Counted from the first letter of the stretch, positions 52,701 to 63,340 are shown. The stretch: DNA of 64,000 nucleotides from Bactrocera neohumeralis (GCF_024586455.1 NW_026089623.1:8714204-8778203), one strand, 5' to 3'. Notes: a model not told the origin generated them from the sequence alone. Made by a program: numbers and translations.

Positions 52701-53507
52701 AATCTAACAGCATACATATGTCGAACAGTTAATTAACTAAATCTATAAGCGTTTTCTTATTGAATTAGCCTCTGAATCTGTTACTATTGGTGGAAGATTT
52801 GAGTTGATCGCAATTCCGCAATTGTGCAATGACTGCTAGTGCAATTTATAAGATTAAGAGGGAATACACATGTGTGGCTGCATAAAATTTCAATAATTCT
52901 TCCAATTATTCGGGGTTTCTTGTTCTGAAATATAAATAATAACATATTTGCCTGACGCTCTTCAAATCATTTAAGATGCTTCAAATTTTTCTTCGAATGG
53001 TGATTCAATGGCGGCAATTTTTAACGAATTCGTTATCAATATGTGCGTCTCATTCTTACACATTCAAAATTTTCGTATGATGAATGTTGCTACTCTTGCA
53101 ATAGAGTTTTCCATTTCAAGATAAAAAGTTACATATGGATATCGATTAGCATAGGAGATGAAACTTTACAAATGGATTTGTGAATTGGTAACTCCCGTCT
53201 TGTAGGGAAATTAACTTTACAAAATAAAGAAATGTAGTTAGATAATATATATTTAATTCAAAAAGTTATGTTTTAGGTTATCCATTTGTGTGAAATATTT
53301 AATTTGTGCCTGTTATCTACACATATATACGCGTGTACACTGCTGGTCTTAGGTTAGACGCACCAACGTTTTTTTTTAATAAATTGTTATATTTATAATC
53401 ATGCTTGTTCTTATTGTCCAAAATGCTTTTCTTGTCGAATATATAAAAAATTTAAAATCTTTAAGCTGAAACGAATTGCGCGGCTACGAATATAATTAAA
53501 TACAATA
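52701..53507. other. No gene seen
   Basis: AT-rich sequence without coding signal or recognisable repeat, lying between the antisense LOA-like element and a small TIR element. It may be unique host DNA. Confidence 0.6.
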
Positions 53508-53994
53508 GGGATATTCGCTTGCTCTTGCAAGATTGCAGATTTCAAAAATACTCTTCCGAAATATACTACAAGTGCACGAGAGCACCCATTGCAGAATTTA
53601 GTGATATATGAACGGCTGATTCGGTCAATTTATAGTGAATGACTATTATGCATAGCTATTGTGAATTGGCGCACCTTCTGCATACATTTTTAACAAAAAA
53701 TACTGTAACAAATCTTTATAATTTAAATAGAAATTATAAAATCTATTTAAAACTTACCTTCCTCAACAATTTAACGACGTAATATGTCTTTATGTAAAAT
53801 GACAGCTGAAAGAGGGTTGTAATTATATTTTTGCGTGACATTGCACGCAACTATACATGGGTTTTGGTCTGACATATTTTACAGCCATTGCAAATAGTTT
53901 TCTGTGTGTGTTTGTTGTTGTGCCGGTGCACTAAGAAGAAATATATAAAATTCTTGCACCGTGCAAGGGTTTTGCAAGAGCAAGAGAATACCCC
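53508..53994. mobile_element. Small TIR element (MITE candidate), 487 bp
   Basis: The left end GGGATATTCGCTTGCTCTTG (then CAAGA) is the inverse of the right end, GGGGTATTCTCTTGCTCTTG (then CAAAA), giving about 25-bp TIRs with few mismatches. No open frame of note lies inside. No clear target duplication was seen (ATACAATA left, AAATATG right), so the superfamily is open. Confidence 0.6.
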
Positions 53995-54131
53995 AAATAT
54001 GTTCAGTTGTGCATCCAAAATGTTTGTTCGTATTCAGGATGTCTAAATTCGTTTAAAATAGAAAGTACAATAGTGTTCCATAATGTATAAAAGTGAATAT
54101 ACTCTAATATTTGTATGTATGTACATATATA
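53995..54131. other. Spacer, nothing recognised
   Basis: Short AT-rich sequence between the TIR element and the mariner-like terminus, containing GTATGTATGTACATAT simple repeat. Confidence 0.5.
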
Positions 54132-54480
54132 TCGGGTGATTTTTAAGAGCTTGATAACTTTTTTAAAAAAACGCATAAAATTTGCAAAATCTCATCGGTT
54201 CTTTATTTGAAACGTTAGATTGGTTCATGACATTTACTTTTTGAAGATAATTTCATTTAAATGTTGACCGCGGCTGCGTCTTGGGTGGTCCATTCGGAAA
54301 GTCCAATTTTGGGCAACTTTTTCGAGCATTTCGGCCGGAATAGCCCGAATTTCTTCGGAAATGTTGTCTTCCAAAGCTGGAATAGTTGCTGGCTTATTTC
54401 TGTAGACTTTAGACTTGACGTAGCCCCACAAAAAATAGTCTAAAGGCGTTAAATCGCATGATCTTGGTGGTCTCTTTGAA
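54132..54480 (-). mobile_element. Mariner-like 3' end with transposase C-terminus
   Basis: The terminus CGGGTGATTTTTAAGAGCTT at 54132 is a likely TIR. The minus-strand frame reads PPRSCDLTPLDYFLWGYVKS (third acidic residue), KVYRNKPATIPALEDNISEE, IRAIPAEMLEKVAQNWTFRM and HLNEIIFKK-stop. It belongs with the family decayed at 37070. Only the last 80 or so residues remain; the frame is fused by chance to the exon VAYLKQKF of the DUF4806-like gene. Confidence 0.85.
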
Positions 54481-54963
54481 AATTTTTGCTTCAGATACGC
54501 CACCTATAATAAACTCAAACTGTTTAGTAACATCTTATCAAATGTATTTTATCATACTCACAATTTCTGCCTCAGGCTTATTCAAAAAGCAAGGACTCTG
54601 TAGATGCTAAATCATTCATGTTTTTAATAGGAAATATCATTAATTCAATCTTCTTCGGTTGCAATATGTCAATAATCCGCTCCAGGAGTATAGTGTTCTG
54701 CGCCGATATTTCCTCCAGCTTCCGTATTCTTTGTTCCATGTTTTTCTGCCAGGAGGAAGTGTTTCGGGAAGTATTGGTGGACACATTGATATTTTCTCCA
54801 CTTAAAATTGAAGAACTTCCGCATTTTTTATATAAATTATTTAATATTTTATTCACTAGGCGTTTTAAATGCCTTTTAGAGAATATTTAATTATCAATTT
54901 AAAATATTTAATACTCAATAGATATAAAACACTTACGTCTGCACGCTTTAAAAACACAGTTGA
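54480..54963 (-). pseudogene. DUF4806-like host gene fragment, disrupted
   Basis: Minus-strand exons: 54937-54963 plus 60481-60493 (QLFISTVFLKRAD, donor GTAAGT), 54564-54865 (AFK[A]RLVNKILNNLYKKCGS, WQKNMEQRIRKLEEISAQNT, ILLERIIDILQPKKIELMIF, PIKNMNDLASTESLL, donor GTGAGT) and from about 54506 (VAYLKQKF, acceptor TTATAG). A coiled coil followed by F-P-I-x-(T/N)-x-x-D-L fits DUF4806 proteins. One extra A (near 54862) and one extra T (near 54592) shift the frame; without them SLLLNKPEAEIVAYLKQKF would read through. A mariner end truncates it and an I-like element splits its first exon. Function unknown. Confidence 0.5.
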
Positions 54964-55154
54964 GTCACCGACTAAACCTCGTACTGAGCAGTAGTGTTAG
55001 CGTCTTTCTCTGAGTTTATAGCTATTCATATAGCTCTCTTTTGGTGTTCTTTTTTTTGCACTACGGTCTGCTTACTTAAGTAACGCGATTAATACTTATT
55101 TTAAGTGAGAAATATAATCCAATACTTATATCAGTGTATTATATCTTTTCCACT

Positions 55155-56585
55155 ATGCCCCCGGTGGGCTTCCAGTTCGGGGACAACCGGTTTGCTGCGC
55201 TGGCCCAAGGTCCCCAACCAAAACGTAAAAAATCGTATCAAAAACTGCAAGATGCTTTTCCTGACTTACCGCCAATAAAAAGTGATGATCCAAAGTATAT
55301 TGTGATTAAATCCGAAGAGAATTCTACACCCCTTTCGAAGGTTTCTTGTTTTCGTGTTTACAATGCCTTACTTACCGTGAGCAAAGATATAAACAAAATT
55401 AGTGAATTACGCGACGGCAGCCTATTACTGCTAGTGAAAAATAAGCAAGTAGCAGAAAAGTTTATAAAAACGAAATGTCTTTTCAACATTGGCGCTGTTA
55501 GCGCTAGCTATCATCAACATCTTAATTGTAACAAAGGCACCATTTATGCACCATTTTTAAACGATGTGCCTGAAAGCGAAATAATAGAAGGACTGAGTTC
55601 TTACGAAGTTTCCGCGGTTTATAAGTTCACTCGCAAAGTTGAAGGTGTTATAAAGCCTACTGGTGTTATGCTAATATCATTCAACAGTTATTCCCTTCCA
55701 AGCAAAATAAACATCGCATGGAGGATGACCTCTGTGCGACCATACGTGCCTAATCCAATGCGCTGCAGGTCATGCCAAAAATTGGGTCATACGCAAAAAC
55801 ATTGTAAGGGTTCCCCAACATGCGAAACTTGCAATTTCCCTTCTCCACACGATAATGACTGCATCCGAGTCATGTGTGCGAATTGTTCTGGCGAGCATCG
55901 TTCTTCGGACTATAAGTGTCCAAAGTATATGCAAACCAAAGAAATTTTAAAAATAAAGACACTAGAAAAGTGCAGTATGCACGAATCCCTTAAAAAGTAT
56001 AGAGAAAATACTTCCCTCCCTTCCCTCACTGCTAGCTTTGCACATGTGCTTCAACCTACAAAAGAGGTATCCTCTGTATCCACCACACCAACAAAAATTT
56101 CAGCCATCAACAATCTCACAAAATCTAAAAATACTCATAGAATTGCCGACAATGACTTGCCTAGTACATCAAAACAAAACGCAGAGGTCACCTCTGCTCC
56201 CAACTCATCAATAAACTCTTTAACTAGAAAAAATCACTCATCAAACGCCAACAACAAACATATTTCCATCAACAAGCCTGCATCGATCAGTTCAGACTAC
56301 AACAACGTCTCACATTCAGCTAAAAATATCAGCGACAACTGTACCCAACAAGCCTCTTTCTTAAATCCCAAACTTTTCAGTCCAACAACAGCCTCTCTCA
56401 TTTCTAACTTAAACAACTCCTTAAACTCGCTTAATAAATATACTGACTTCAACAACACTACTACCAATACTACCGTGCAGTCTAATCCACCTAATCACGA
56501 AAATCTCTTTCCAACAACAAGCAATTCCAACGATAATCAATACTCTACTCAACATACTGAACAAATAGAAATTGACTCTGAATAA
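55155..56585 (+). CDS. I-like ORF1 (Gag-like, CCHC knuckles)
   Basis: I prefer the ATG at 55155 (MPPVGFQFGDNRFAAL) to the in-frame ATG at 55134, since Pro-Pro-Val-Gly-Phe-type starts are usual and the context CACTATG is better. Parts: an RNA-binding-like fold (VSCFRVYNALLTVSKDINKI, LRDGSLLLLVKNKQVAEKFI, PSKINIAWRMTSVRPYVPNP), three zinc knuckles at about residues 205-260 (CRSCQKLGHTQKHC, CETCNFPSPHDNDC, CANCSGEHRSSDYKC), then a Ser/Asn/Thr-rich tail of about 190 residues. It would bind element RNA in the ribonucleoprotein. The frame is intact. Confidence 0.92.
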   Translation: MPPVGFQFGDNRFAALAQGPQPKRKKSYQKLQDAFPDLPPIKSDDPKYIVIKSEENSTPLSKVSCFRVYNALLTVSKDINKISELRDGSLLLLVKNKQVAEKFIKTKCLFNIGAVSASYHQHLNCNKGTIYAPFLNDVPESEIIEGLSSYEVSAVYKFTRKVEGVIKPTGVMLISFNSYSLPSKINIAWRMTSVRPYVPNPMRCRSCQKLGHTQKHCKGSPTCETCNFPSPHDNDCIRVMCANCSGEHRSSDYKCPKYMQTKEILKIKTLEKCSMHESLKKYRENTSLPSLTASFAHVLQPTKEVSSVSTTPTKISAINNLTKSKNTHRIADNDLPSTSKQNAEVTSAPNSSINSLTRKNHSSNANNKHISINKPASISSDYNNVSHSAKNISDNCTQQASFLNPKLFSPTTASLISNLNNSLNSLNKYTDFNNTTTNTTVQSNPPNHENLFPTTSNSNDNQYSTQHTEQIEIDSE

Positions 56586-56716
56586 ATACGCTTAGCCATT
56601 ACTCTCTTTTGAACTAGTACTCAATTGGTGACACTCAGCTTCAACTGACTGCTCATACGAGTTGATATTCTAGCTCTCTTCTGTTTCCCTTTTTCTTTTT
56701 TTCCTACATAGATCTT

Positions 56717-57367
56717 ATGATTCCATTATTGCAATGGAATTTAAACGGCTACACTAATAATTACAATGAGCTTCAATTATTAGTACAAGATCATTCCCCA
56801 GCTATTATACTCTTAAATGAAACTCACATCTCTTTCAACTTGTCGGCTTTTACTCCTAAGCAGTACATTGGCATGTTTCACAATCTTCCACATATTAGCA
56901 CAGGTAAAAGAGGTATTGCGATTCTCATAAGAAGAGATATTCCACACAAAATTAATGCCATTCAATCCAACTTGCTGGCTATGTCGATCGAAATTATCTT
57001 AGTTAAAAAAATCACCATTATCTGCACCTATATTGCACCAGATGAACATTTCACCAGTACAGACATCCTGCAATTAATCAACCAAGCTTCTACTCCTTTA
57101 ATTTTCGCTGGTGATTTTAATGCATGGAGTCCACTATGGGGCTCTCCAATAGCCAACAAGAGGGGCAAATGCATTGAAGACGCTTTACTTTCCTCTAACT
57201 TAATATGTTTGAATAACGGATCCGCGACACACTTTTCCACTCACTCCACTTTTTCCCATGTAGATCTTACAATGTGCACCGACACACTTGCCACACAGTG
57301 CGAATGGAGTATACTCGATCACCTGCACGGAAGCGATCACTTCCCCATTGTACTAAAATGCACCTAG
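56717..57367 (+). pseudogene. I-like ORF2, AP-endonuclease domain
   Basis: ATG at 56717 opens IPLLQWNLNGYTNNYNELQL, AIILLNETHISF (Glu), GIAILIRRDIPH, ICTYIAPDEHF, LIFAGDFNAWSPLWGS (Asp/Asn), SHVDLTMCTDTLA and LHGSDHFPIVLK (terminal Asp-His). All catalytic residues of the target-nicking endonuclease are seen. The frame ends at TAG 57365 where a frameshift disconnects it from the linker. Confidence 0.93.
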
Positions 57368-58218
57368 GTTCAACAACTAAAAATCACAAAATAAATAAGG
57401 TATTCAAAACTGATTACGCTGATTGGGAGAAGTTTCAGACACATTGCGAGATAAATGGCAATAAAACCCCAATATCTGACAACCCTAACCAAGAAAGTGC
57501 GAGGTTAACAAAAATTATCAGTTCAGCAGCGAATGTTAGCATTCCTCATACAAAGCCAACAGCAAGTTCAAAGAGTGTTCCTTGGTGGAATAAAGAAATC
57601 GCTGAATTGCGGGCAAAAAAACAGACAGCTTGGTATGAATACAAACGCGCTCGATCAGTAGTCAACTTAATATCTTTCAGGAAAGCCAATGCTCTTTTCC
57701 GTCGTTCCGCGAAACAGGCCAAGCGTAAATGTTTTCAGGATTTAACAAGCAAAATAAATCCTTCGTCTAGTCCTAAGTTAATATGGAACGCTTTAAAAAA
57801 ACTTTCTGGAGTGCCTAGAAATCTAACCATTCAATGCGTAAAGGGGCCAACAGGTTTGGTAACCAATCCATCCGATATTTCCGAGTTATTTGCAAACCAC
57901 TATTCTGAAACAAGCTCAGATATTTCATTCAGCACACAGTTTCAAACCTCTAAAACCACCACCCTGCCCGACACTTCCTACTCTGTCTCCCCTCTTTCTT
58001 TTTCTGCTAAACAAATAGAAACCAGCATTTCACTGTCAGAATTCGAGGTCGTTGCATCTACCGTTAAGGGTAAGTCCCCGGGGCAAGATAAAATTTCTTA
58101 TCCAATTATCAGACATATGCCAAAAAGCATCAAGCTCCGATTGGTAAAGCTTTATAACAAAATTTTCAATACTGGTGTCTACCCACAATTTTGGAAAAGA
58201 TCGTGGCTAACCGCTTGA
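57368..58218 (+). pseudogene. I-like ORF2, linker and RT start
   Basis: The frame reads TTKNHKINKVFKTDYADWEK, SSKSVPWWNKEIAELRAKKQ, ALFRRSAKQAKRKCFQDLTS, LIWNALKKLSGVPRNLTIQC and STVKGKSPGQDKISYPIIRH, up to IFNTGVYPQFWKR. There the sequence jumps to EKIVANRLMWYA in another frame: roughly 100 bp, covering the IPILKP…YRPISL block, is missing relative to the RT at 25059. TGGAAAAGA at the join suggests microhomology. Confidence 0.92.
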
Positions 58219-59675
58219 TGTGGTATGCTCAGCGAAACAAGTTCATATCACCGAATCAAGTCGCCTACAAAAAAGGTCAAGGCACGTTAGATGCTTTAAT
58301 CCAACTAAACTACTTCATTACTAACGCTTTGTCCAGCAAAAACCACGTGTCCGTACTATCTCTGGACTTTCACAGAGCTTTCGACAAAATTGGAGCCCAT
58401 ATTATTATTCGACAACTAAGAAAATGGAAAATAGGCCAGAATATGATACGTTTTATTACTAACTTTCTCACAAACAGAAAACTCAAAGTCAACGTAAATG
58501 GTTTTCTTTCTTCAACACTCCCGCTTTCTAATGGTACGCCGCAAGGCTCACCTCTTTCAGCCCTCCTTTTTATCATTGCTTTCGATGATATTAGTAGAAT
58601 GATAAAAAATTACAAAGGAGTTGAGCACCACATCTATGCTGACGATGTCCTAATCTACACAAAAGTCTCTGACGTTAATGTAGCTCAATCCTTATTTACT
58701 AATATACTCGCCAGAATTGAGACCTGGTCACTGGAGTCTGGTGCTTCACTTTCCTTAGACAAAACACACATCCTTCATGTATATAGGAAGCAAAATTGCA
58801 ACGGTATTTCACTAACCCACAACCAAACTAACATCGAATGTAAAACACAGCTGAAAATACTAGGATTAATTTTTGACTCTAATTATAATTTTAATGCTCA
58901 CTGTAAATATGTCAGAAACTCGTTAATGTCACGATTAAATATTGTTATATATCTCTCGTCTAAGCATTCATTTATTCATCCGAACACACTAGTCAATGTT
59001 GTCAGAGCTTTGCTAACTTCAAAAATAGATTATGGGCTCCCCATCTATGGCAATTGCTCCAAAAGCAGTATCAACCTTTTAAATGCACCTTACCATTGTG
59101 CAATACGGCGAAGTCTCCGGGCCTTTCCAACCTCGCCAATAAAAACGATAATGGCTGAATCTGGTTTACCAACTATTCAAAATAAAATTATAGATTCTTC
59201 GCTTCAAATTCTTACGAAAACGGCTGAGAACACCAACCCATTAGTAAATACAACTATCACGCATGCCACGAAAAAAAGAAAAATTCCAAGAATACAATCG
59301 GCTATTTCGAGATGCTTAAGTTTCGCTGCAGAAAATAATATTTTACGTAACGCAACACGCAAATTCACCACTCGACATCCTCCCTGTCTGATCAATGATA
59401 AAATACTACAGAATAAGCTTATGTTTTTGTCCAAGCAAAACACACCAAACGAAGTCATTCAACAAACCTTTGCTGAACTGGAATCTAATTACACAAATAA
59501 TGGCTGGAAGTTATTGTTTACGGATGGCTCCAAGTCCATCGATTCCACTTCGTTAGCAGTTGTCACTGCCACAGGAGAAATTATTTGCAATTGGCTTCTT
59601 CCCTCAACGACCTCTGTATTTACCGCTGAAGGATCTGCTATCCTTCATGCAGTTAATTACGCAAAAAAAGACTAA
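58191..59675 (+). CDS. I-like ORF2, RT palm/thumb and RNase H start
   Basis: A 494-codon frame: NQVAYKKGQGTLDALIQLNY, HVSVLSLDFHRAFDKIGAHI (first Asp), GTPQGSPLSALLFIIAFDDI, EHHIYADDVLIYTKVSDVN (YADD), CKTQLKILGLIFDSNYNFNA, LNAPYHCAIRRSLRAFPTSP, then RNase H NGWKLLFTDGSKSIDSTSLA (Asp) and VFTAEGSAILHAVNYAKK (Glu). It ends by a frameshift in an A7 run. Motifs 0-1 of the RT are missing upstream. Confidence 0.93.
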   Translation: MEKIVANRLMWYAQRNKFISPNQVAYKKGQGTLDALIQLNYFITNALSSKNHVSVLSLDFHRAFDKIGAHIIIRQLRKWKIGQNMIRFITNFLTNRKLKVNVNGFLSSTLPLSNGTPQGSPLSALLFIIAFDDISRMIKNYKGVEHHIYADDVLIYTKVSDVNVAQSLFTNILARIETWSLESGASLSLDKTHILHVYRKQNCNGISLTHNQTNIECKTQLKILGLIFDSNYNFNAHCKYVRNSLMSRLNIVIYLSSKHSFIHPNTLVNVVRALLTSKIDYGLPIYGNCSKSSINLLNAPYHCAIRRSLRAFPTSPIKTIMAESGLPTIQNKIIDSSLQILTKTAENTNPLVNTTITHATKKRKIPRIQSAISRCLSFAAENNILRNATRKFTTRHPPCLINDKILQNKLMFLSKQNTPNEVIQQTFAELESNYTNNGWKLLFTDGSKSIDSTSLAVVTATGEIICNWLLPSTTSVFTAEGSAILHAVNYAKKD

Positions 59676-60309
59676 AGGAAAGTTCCTCATCTGTACAGAC
59701 AGCAAATCTTGTATGTCTGCAATAACGTCTCCTTCCAATCGCAATCCCATAATAGAAGTTATCAGAGACGCGGTCATTGGTGCCCCCCAGAAAATCCAAG
59801 TAATGTGGATCCCTGGCCATGCTGGTATTACAGGCAACCACTTAGCAGACCTCGCTGCGAAAAATGTAGCCAGGACTCCTGCCTTAACATACTACGTCTC
59901 ATCCAAGCAAGACATTCTTAACCTTATTAAGCACAAAAGGCATCAAAAACACGCAAGCGAATGGAAAACATTTAAACATCACTACGCGGTCATAAACCCA
60001 GCCAGAAATCGTATAATCTACTCGTCAACAGTTCCAACTAGCGCAATGAAGACATATACTCGATTAAGGATTGGACACGCTATCATAACACACGCCCACT
60101 TACTATCGGGTAAAAGCCCATCCATTTGCCCCCTTTGCGATGACACCGCTACTATCAAACACTTACTCACACTCTGTCCGATGCTTCACCCAACAGCCCA
60201 CAACTCTGGCAACATTGATCTCATGAAACTACTAAGTGAACCTTCAGAAAAAAACGTGATGATTGTATATAGATTCTTAAAAACCAACGATTTGTTAAAA
60301 TATATTTAA
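59660..60309 (+). pseudogene. I-like RNase H end and ORF2 C-terminus
   Basis: After the A-run the frame continues KGKFLICTDSKSCMSAITSP (Asp), IQVMWIPGHAGITGNHLADL (His/Asp) and the C-terminal Cys/His block SICPLCDDTATIKHLLTLCP (C-x2-C-x8-H-x4-C), ending LLKYI. This gag-knuckle-like tail is common to I and Jockey-type ORF2 proteins. Confidence 0.92.
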
Positions 60310-60372
60310 GCAACTTACATCTTTACTAACCCTTAGCAATTAGAATTTTTCACCTAGTTATAATTACAAGAC

Positions 60373-60397
60373 GGCTGAAGGCCTCGTAGCCAGTGCT
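60373..60397 (+). promoter_or_regulatory. Conserved 3' UTR motif of I-like element
   Basis: GGCTGAAGGCCTCGTAGCCA then GTGCT lies about 70 bp upstream of the tail, in the same place as the matching motif of the antisense I-like element (20683-20709). GGCT and AGCC could pair. A TPRT recognition role is inferred. Confidence 0.55.
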
Positions 60398-60493
60398 GCG
60401 TTTATGTATTTATATAATAAAACTATTTTTGTTATATGAATTATTATAAATAAATAAATAAATAAAAAAAACACAGTTGAAATGAACAATTGC

Positions 60494-60960
60494 TTGAAGA
60501 CAAAAATTAACAGTTATTATTTCCCGTTAAATTGTAATTTTTGTATCGAAAGTACGATTTTTAAGCTACGAAAAATTAAAAAATCTCCTTTATTGCTTCT
60601 AAAGGAGTACAAAAAGAGATCAATACTAAAATGAAGTAAAAAAATCACAATAGAAGTATAAAATCTCCTGTTTTGCTCCTAAAGGATGACGAAAGGAGGT
60701 CAACACTAAAATAAAATATAAAAAAAACCCAATATAAGAACAAAATTAATAAATCTCCTTTACTGCTCCTAAAAGAGGTCAATAGGAGGACTCCTTCATT
60801 CCTCCTTTCAGGAGATCTCGCTTTTGAATCTGCTGGGCATGTCAGGCAGCAATAAACAATATGCTGCAATACATACAAACGTACACACATACACATATAT
60901 TTAGTTATTTAAGATAGTTTTAAAATTTGTATATAAGCAAGAAAAATACAAAATAAAATC
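60494..60960. repeat. ~85-bp tandem units and possible LTR
   Basis: AAATCTCCT(T/G)T…TGCTCCTAAA…GAGGTCAA units start at 60581, 60661 and 60751 (spacing 80 and 90 bp) and degenerate by 60830. Two AATAAA-type signals lie at 60850 and 60953. The stretch up to about 61046 may include the 5' LTR of the following BEL element, but a TG…CA pair was not fixed. Confidence 0.6.
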
Positions 60961-61423
60961 GGAATGAATAAATTCTCAGCTCATATAAGTCTTTATTTTT
61001 TCCCCACCAGCGGTAAGAAGTTAAAGATACTTTTTTGAGTTTATAACATTTGGTCCTATCGAGCCTAAATTTAAAAAAGCCCTGATATTATAAAAAATAC
61101 AGGCAAGTAAAATAGTAAGCCCTGTTATTAATATAAATATAGGCAAAATTAAATTGTAAGACGGGTGTATATTCCTGCATATTGATTAAATAAAACTATT
61201 TGTAAGACGGGTGTATATTCCCGCATTAGAACCGATCGCATAAGCCGTTTTAGTAGAGACTAAACGCAGTGATCTAACTGCTATCCAAGAGATATTCAGC
61301 AGCTGTGAGTCGAGGCACAGCAAGGTCAACTAACGACCAAATCAAATACCTCCAACGATTTCTTTGGAGAAAAACAAGCAGTTCATCAATAAATAGGAAA
61401 AGTATTGCGAAAAAAATCTCGAA

Positions 61424-62909
61424 ATGGGTATAAACAGAAAAAAAATTCTGGATGTCCAGGCAGATTTAGCTGAAAAAGGGTTGTACACATCCAACACTAT
61501 TTCAGGAAAGGCATTAAAGAAAGCAAAAATTGAAGAAAGCATTAAAATTCTTGAAAAGTACCAAAAAGAATTCGATAACAACCACGAAAAGCTAATGGAA
61601 GATGGCATAGGAGAAGAAGATTACTTCAAGAAGAATACATACAATAACACTATGATTAAAATCTAAGAGGCAATCAATGCATTATAGAAGAGCATTTTAA
61701 AAGATAAGCGTCTAGTCGAATTTGATCAGCAAATTGAAACAGTTCAAATACGATGCACTAATCCAGATCAAAAGACTTCCATATTCATGAGGAAAATTGA
61801 AAACCTCAGAAGAAAAATGGAAGATCTAAGCATGGAATTAATGATCGACAATGATCAAATAAAAGGCTTAAACTTTTTATTCATTGATATCCAAAATTTA
61901 AAAAGCAAATTAGATTTTAATGTAGAAATTGAAGACATATTCGAAAAAATGATGAATATTACGAGGAGCTTCAGAATTTAAAAAGGAAATTAAAAAAAGA
62001 AGAGCTTAACATTTCTTATCGCCCTAACTTGGATTTAAAAAATTAAAAATTCCAATATTCTATGGCGATATTAAAGAATGGGCAAATTTTTATAACGTGT
62101 TCCAAGAAATGGTACACAATAACGAGCAGTTGCCGAGCGCAGAAAAAATGCTGCGTCTTCGTCTCTGCTTAAAAGGGGAAGCTGCGCGATTAATACAGCT
62201 CCTACAAATTTCAACAAGAAATTATGAAGCTGCATGGAGTCTGTTAAAACAAAGGTATGACAACCAAAGAATTCTGTTCACAACACAGTGGGATAGAATA
62301 ATGCATCAACCAAATATAAATAGTGACAATGCTGAAAGCGTGAGACAACTATTAGATACAACAAATGAGTGTCTTAACGCTATAGAATCACTGGGAATAA
62401 GCATTGAACAAGCTGATCCATTTATTGCGCGTGTAATTGTCCAGAAGTTAGACAAAGAAGGACTGAAATTATATGAGCAAACAGTTAAAAAGACGAGAGA
62501 AATTCAACAATTATCGGACCTCAGAGATTTGCTGGATCAACACTTTCAAACATTGAAAACAGTGGCTGATAAAGGACATCTTAATAAAAGTTGTAAACAA
62601 CATGTGTTCAAGGTCAATAATACCTTGAATAATACAAGGCAGCCAATCAAGCAGATGTGTTCCTATTGTAAAATTGTAGGTCACACTTTATTGCAATGCA
62701 CAAGATTCAAAAGCATAACCATTGATGACAGGCGTAAATATGTAAGGGATAACAAAATCTGCTTCAGGTGCCTAAATCATAATTGGGTAGAAATTTGCAA
62801 CAGCAACATCAAGTGTTGTTTCGAAATCATCATGATACCTTACATGTTGAGTCCGAAGAGAGCAAAAAAGTTATGTCCACAACAAATAGCTCAAAAGCAG
62901 TCATACTAG
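61424..62909 (+). pseudogene. BEL/Pao Gag (DUF1759/DUF1758-type)
   Basis: ATG at 61424 (MGINRKKILDVQADLAEKGL) starts the N-terminal coiled-coil region, interrupted after KI-stop (61666) and again near 61980. The main frame 62097-62909 carries LRLRLCLKGEAARLIQLLQI, NYEAAWSLLKQRYDNQRILF, EADPF-type AIESLGISIEQADPFIARVI, QKLDKEGLKLYEQTV and knuckles CSYCKIVGHTLLQC and CFRCLNHNWVEIC. The second knuckle is followed by frameshifted text. It would coat element RNA. Confidence 0.85.
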
Positions 62910-63300
62910 CTACAGCTCAAATAAGAGCAAAGACAGCAAGTGAAGAATATATGTATATTGTTACGCGCACTTATAGAACAAGGATCACAAATAACCACAA
63001 TATCCGAAGAAGCAGCACAGATATTAAAACTGCCGAGGATGAAAACAAAAACAAAATTATATGGTTTAAGTGACGCTGTAGTGAACCAAAAGCTTCAATT
63101 CAGGTTGAAATTAAACAAAGATTTTTAAGTAACTAGATACAAAGAAAAGGTAAATGCCGTAGTTTTACCAGTTCTAACCAGTGCACAACCGAATATCTGT
63201 TTTAATTACAATTTTAAAATATGGGAAAATTATACTCTTGCTGATCTGTTATTCAACAAATCAGACAGAATTGATATGCAAAATAACGACAGCGGTAACT
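62880..63300 (+). pseudogene. BEL/Pao protease with Asp-to-Glu change
   Basis: The text reads SSKAVILATAQIRAKTASEE, then ALIEQGSQITTISEEAAQIL, KLPRMKTKTKLYGLSDAVVN and, after a stop, RYKEKVNAVVLPVLTSAQPN and WENYTLADLLFNKSDRIDM. In BEL proteases the motif is D-Q-G-S-Q; here the catalytic Asp is Glu (GAA), while the antisense relative keeps Asp (LIDQGSQ). Frameshifts split the domain. Confidence 0.85.
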
Positions 63301-63340
63301 AATTTGGAACGATTTTGGGAAATCGAAGACATATCAACTG

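Larger units (their letters stand above)
54964..60470 (+). mobile_element. Full-length I-like non-LTR retrotransposon, inactive
   Basis: A 5,507-bp element with a 10-bp duplication ACACAGTTGA (54954-54963, 60471-60480) and a (TAAA)n/poly(A) tail. It has a 5' leader of about 190 bp, ORF1 (Gag-like, three CCHC-type motifs) and ORF2 (endonuclease, RT, RNase H). The 5' end looks complete since ORF1 and leader are present. ORF2 has a frameshift at about 57365, an RT deletion at about 58190 and an A-run frameshift at about 59665, so it cannot move by itself. RNase H and tail type point to the I clade. Confidence 0.95.
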
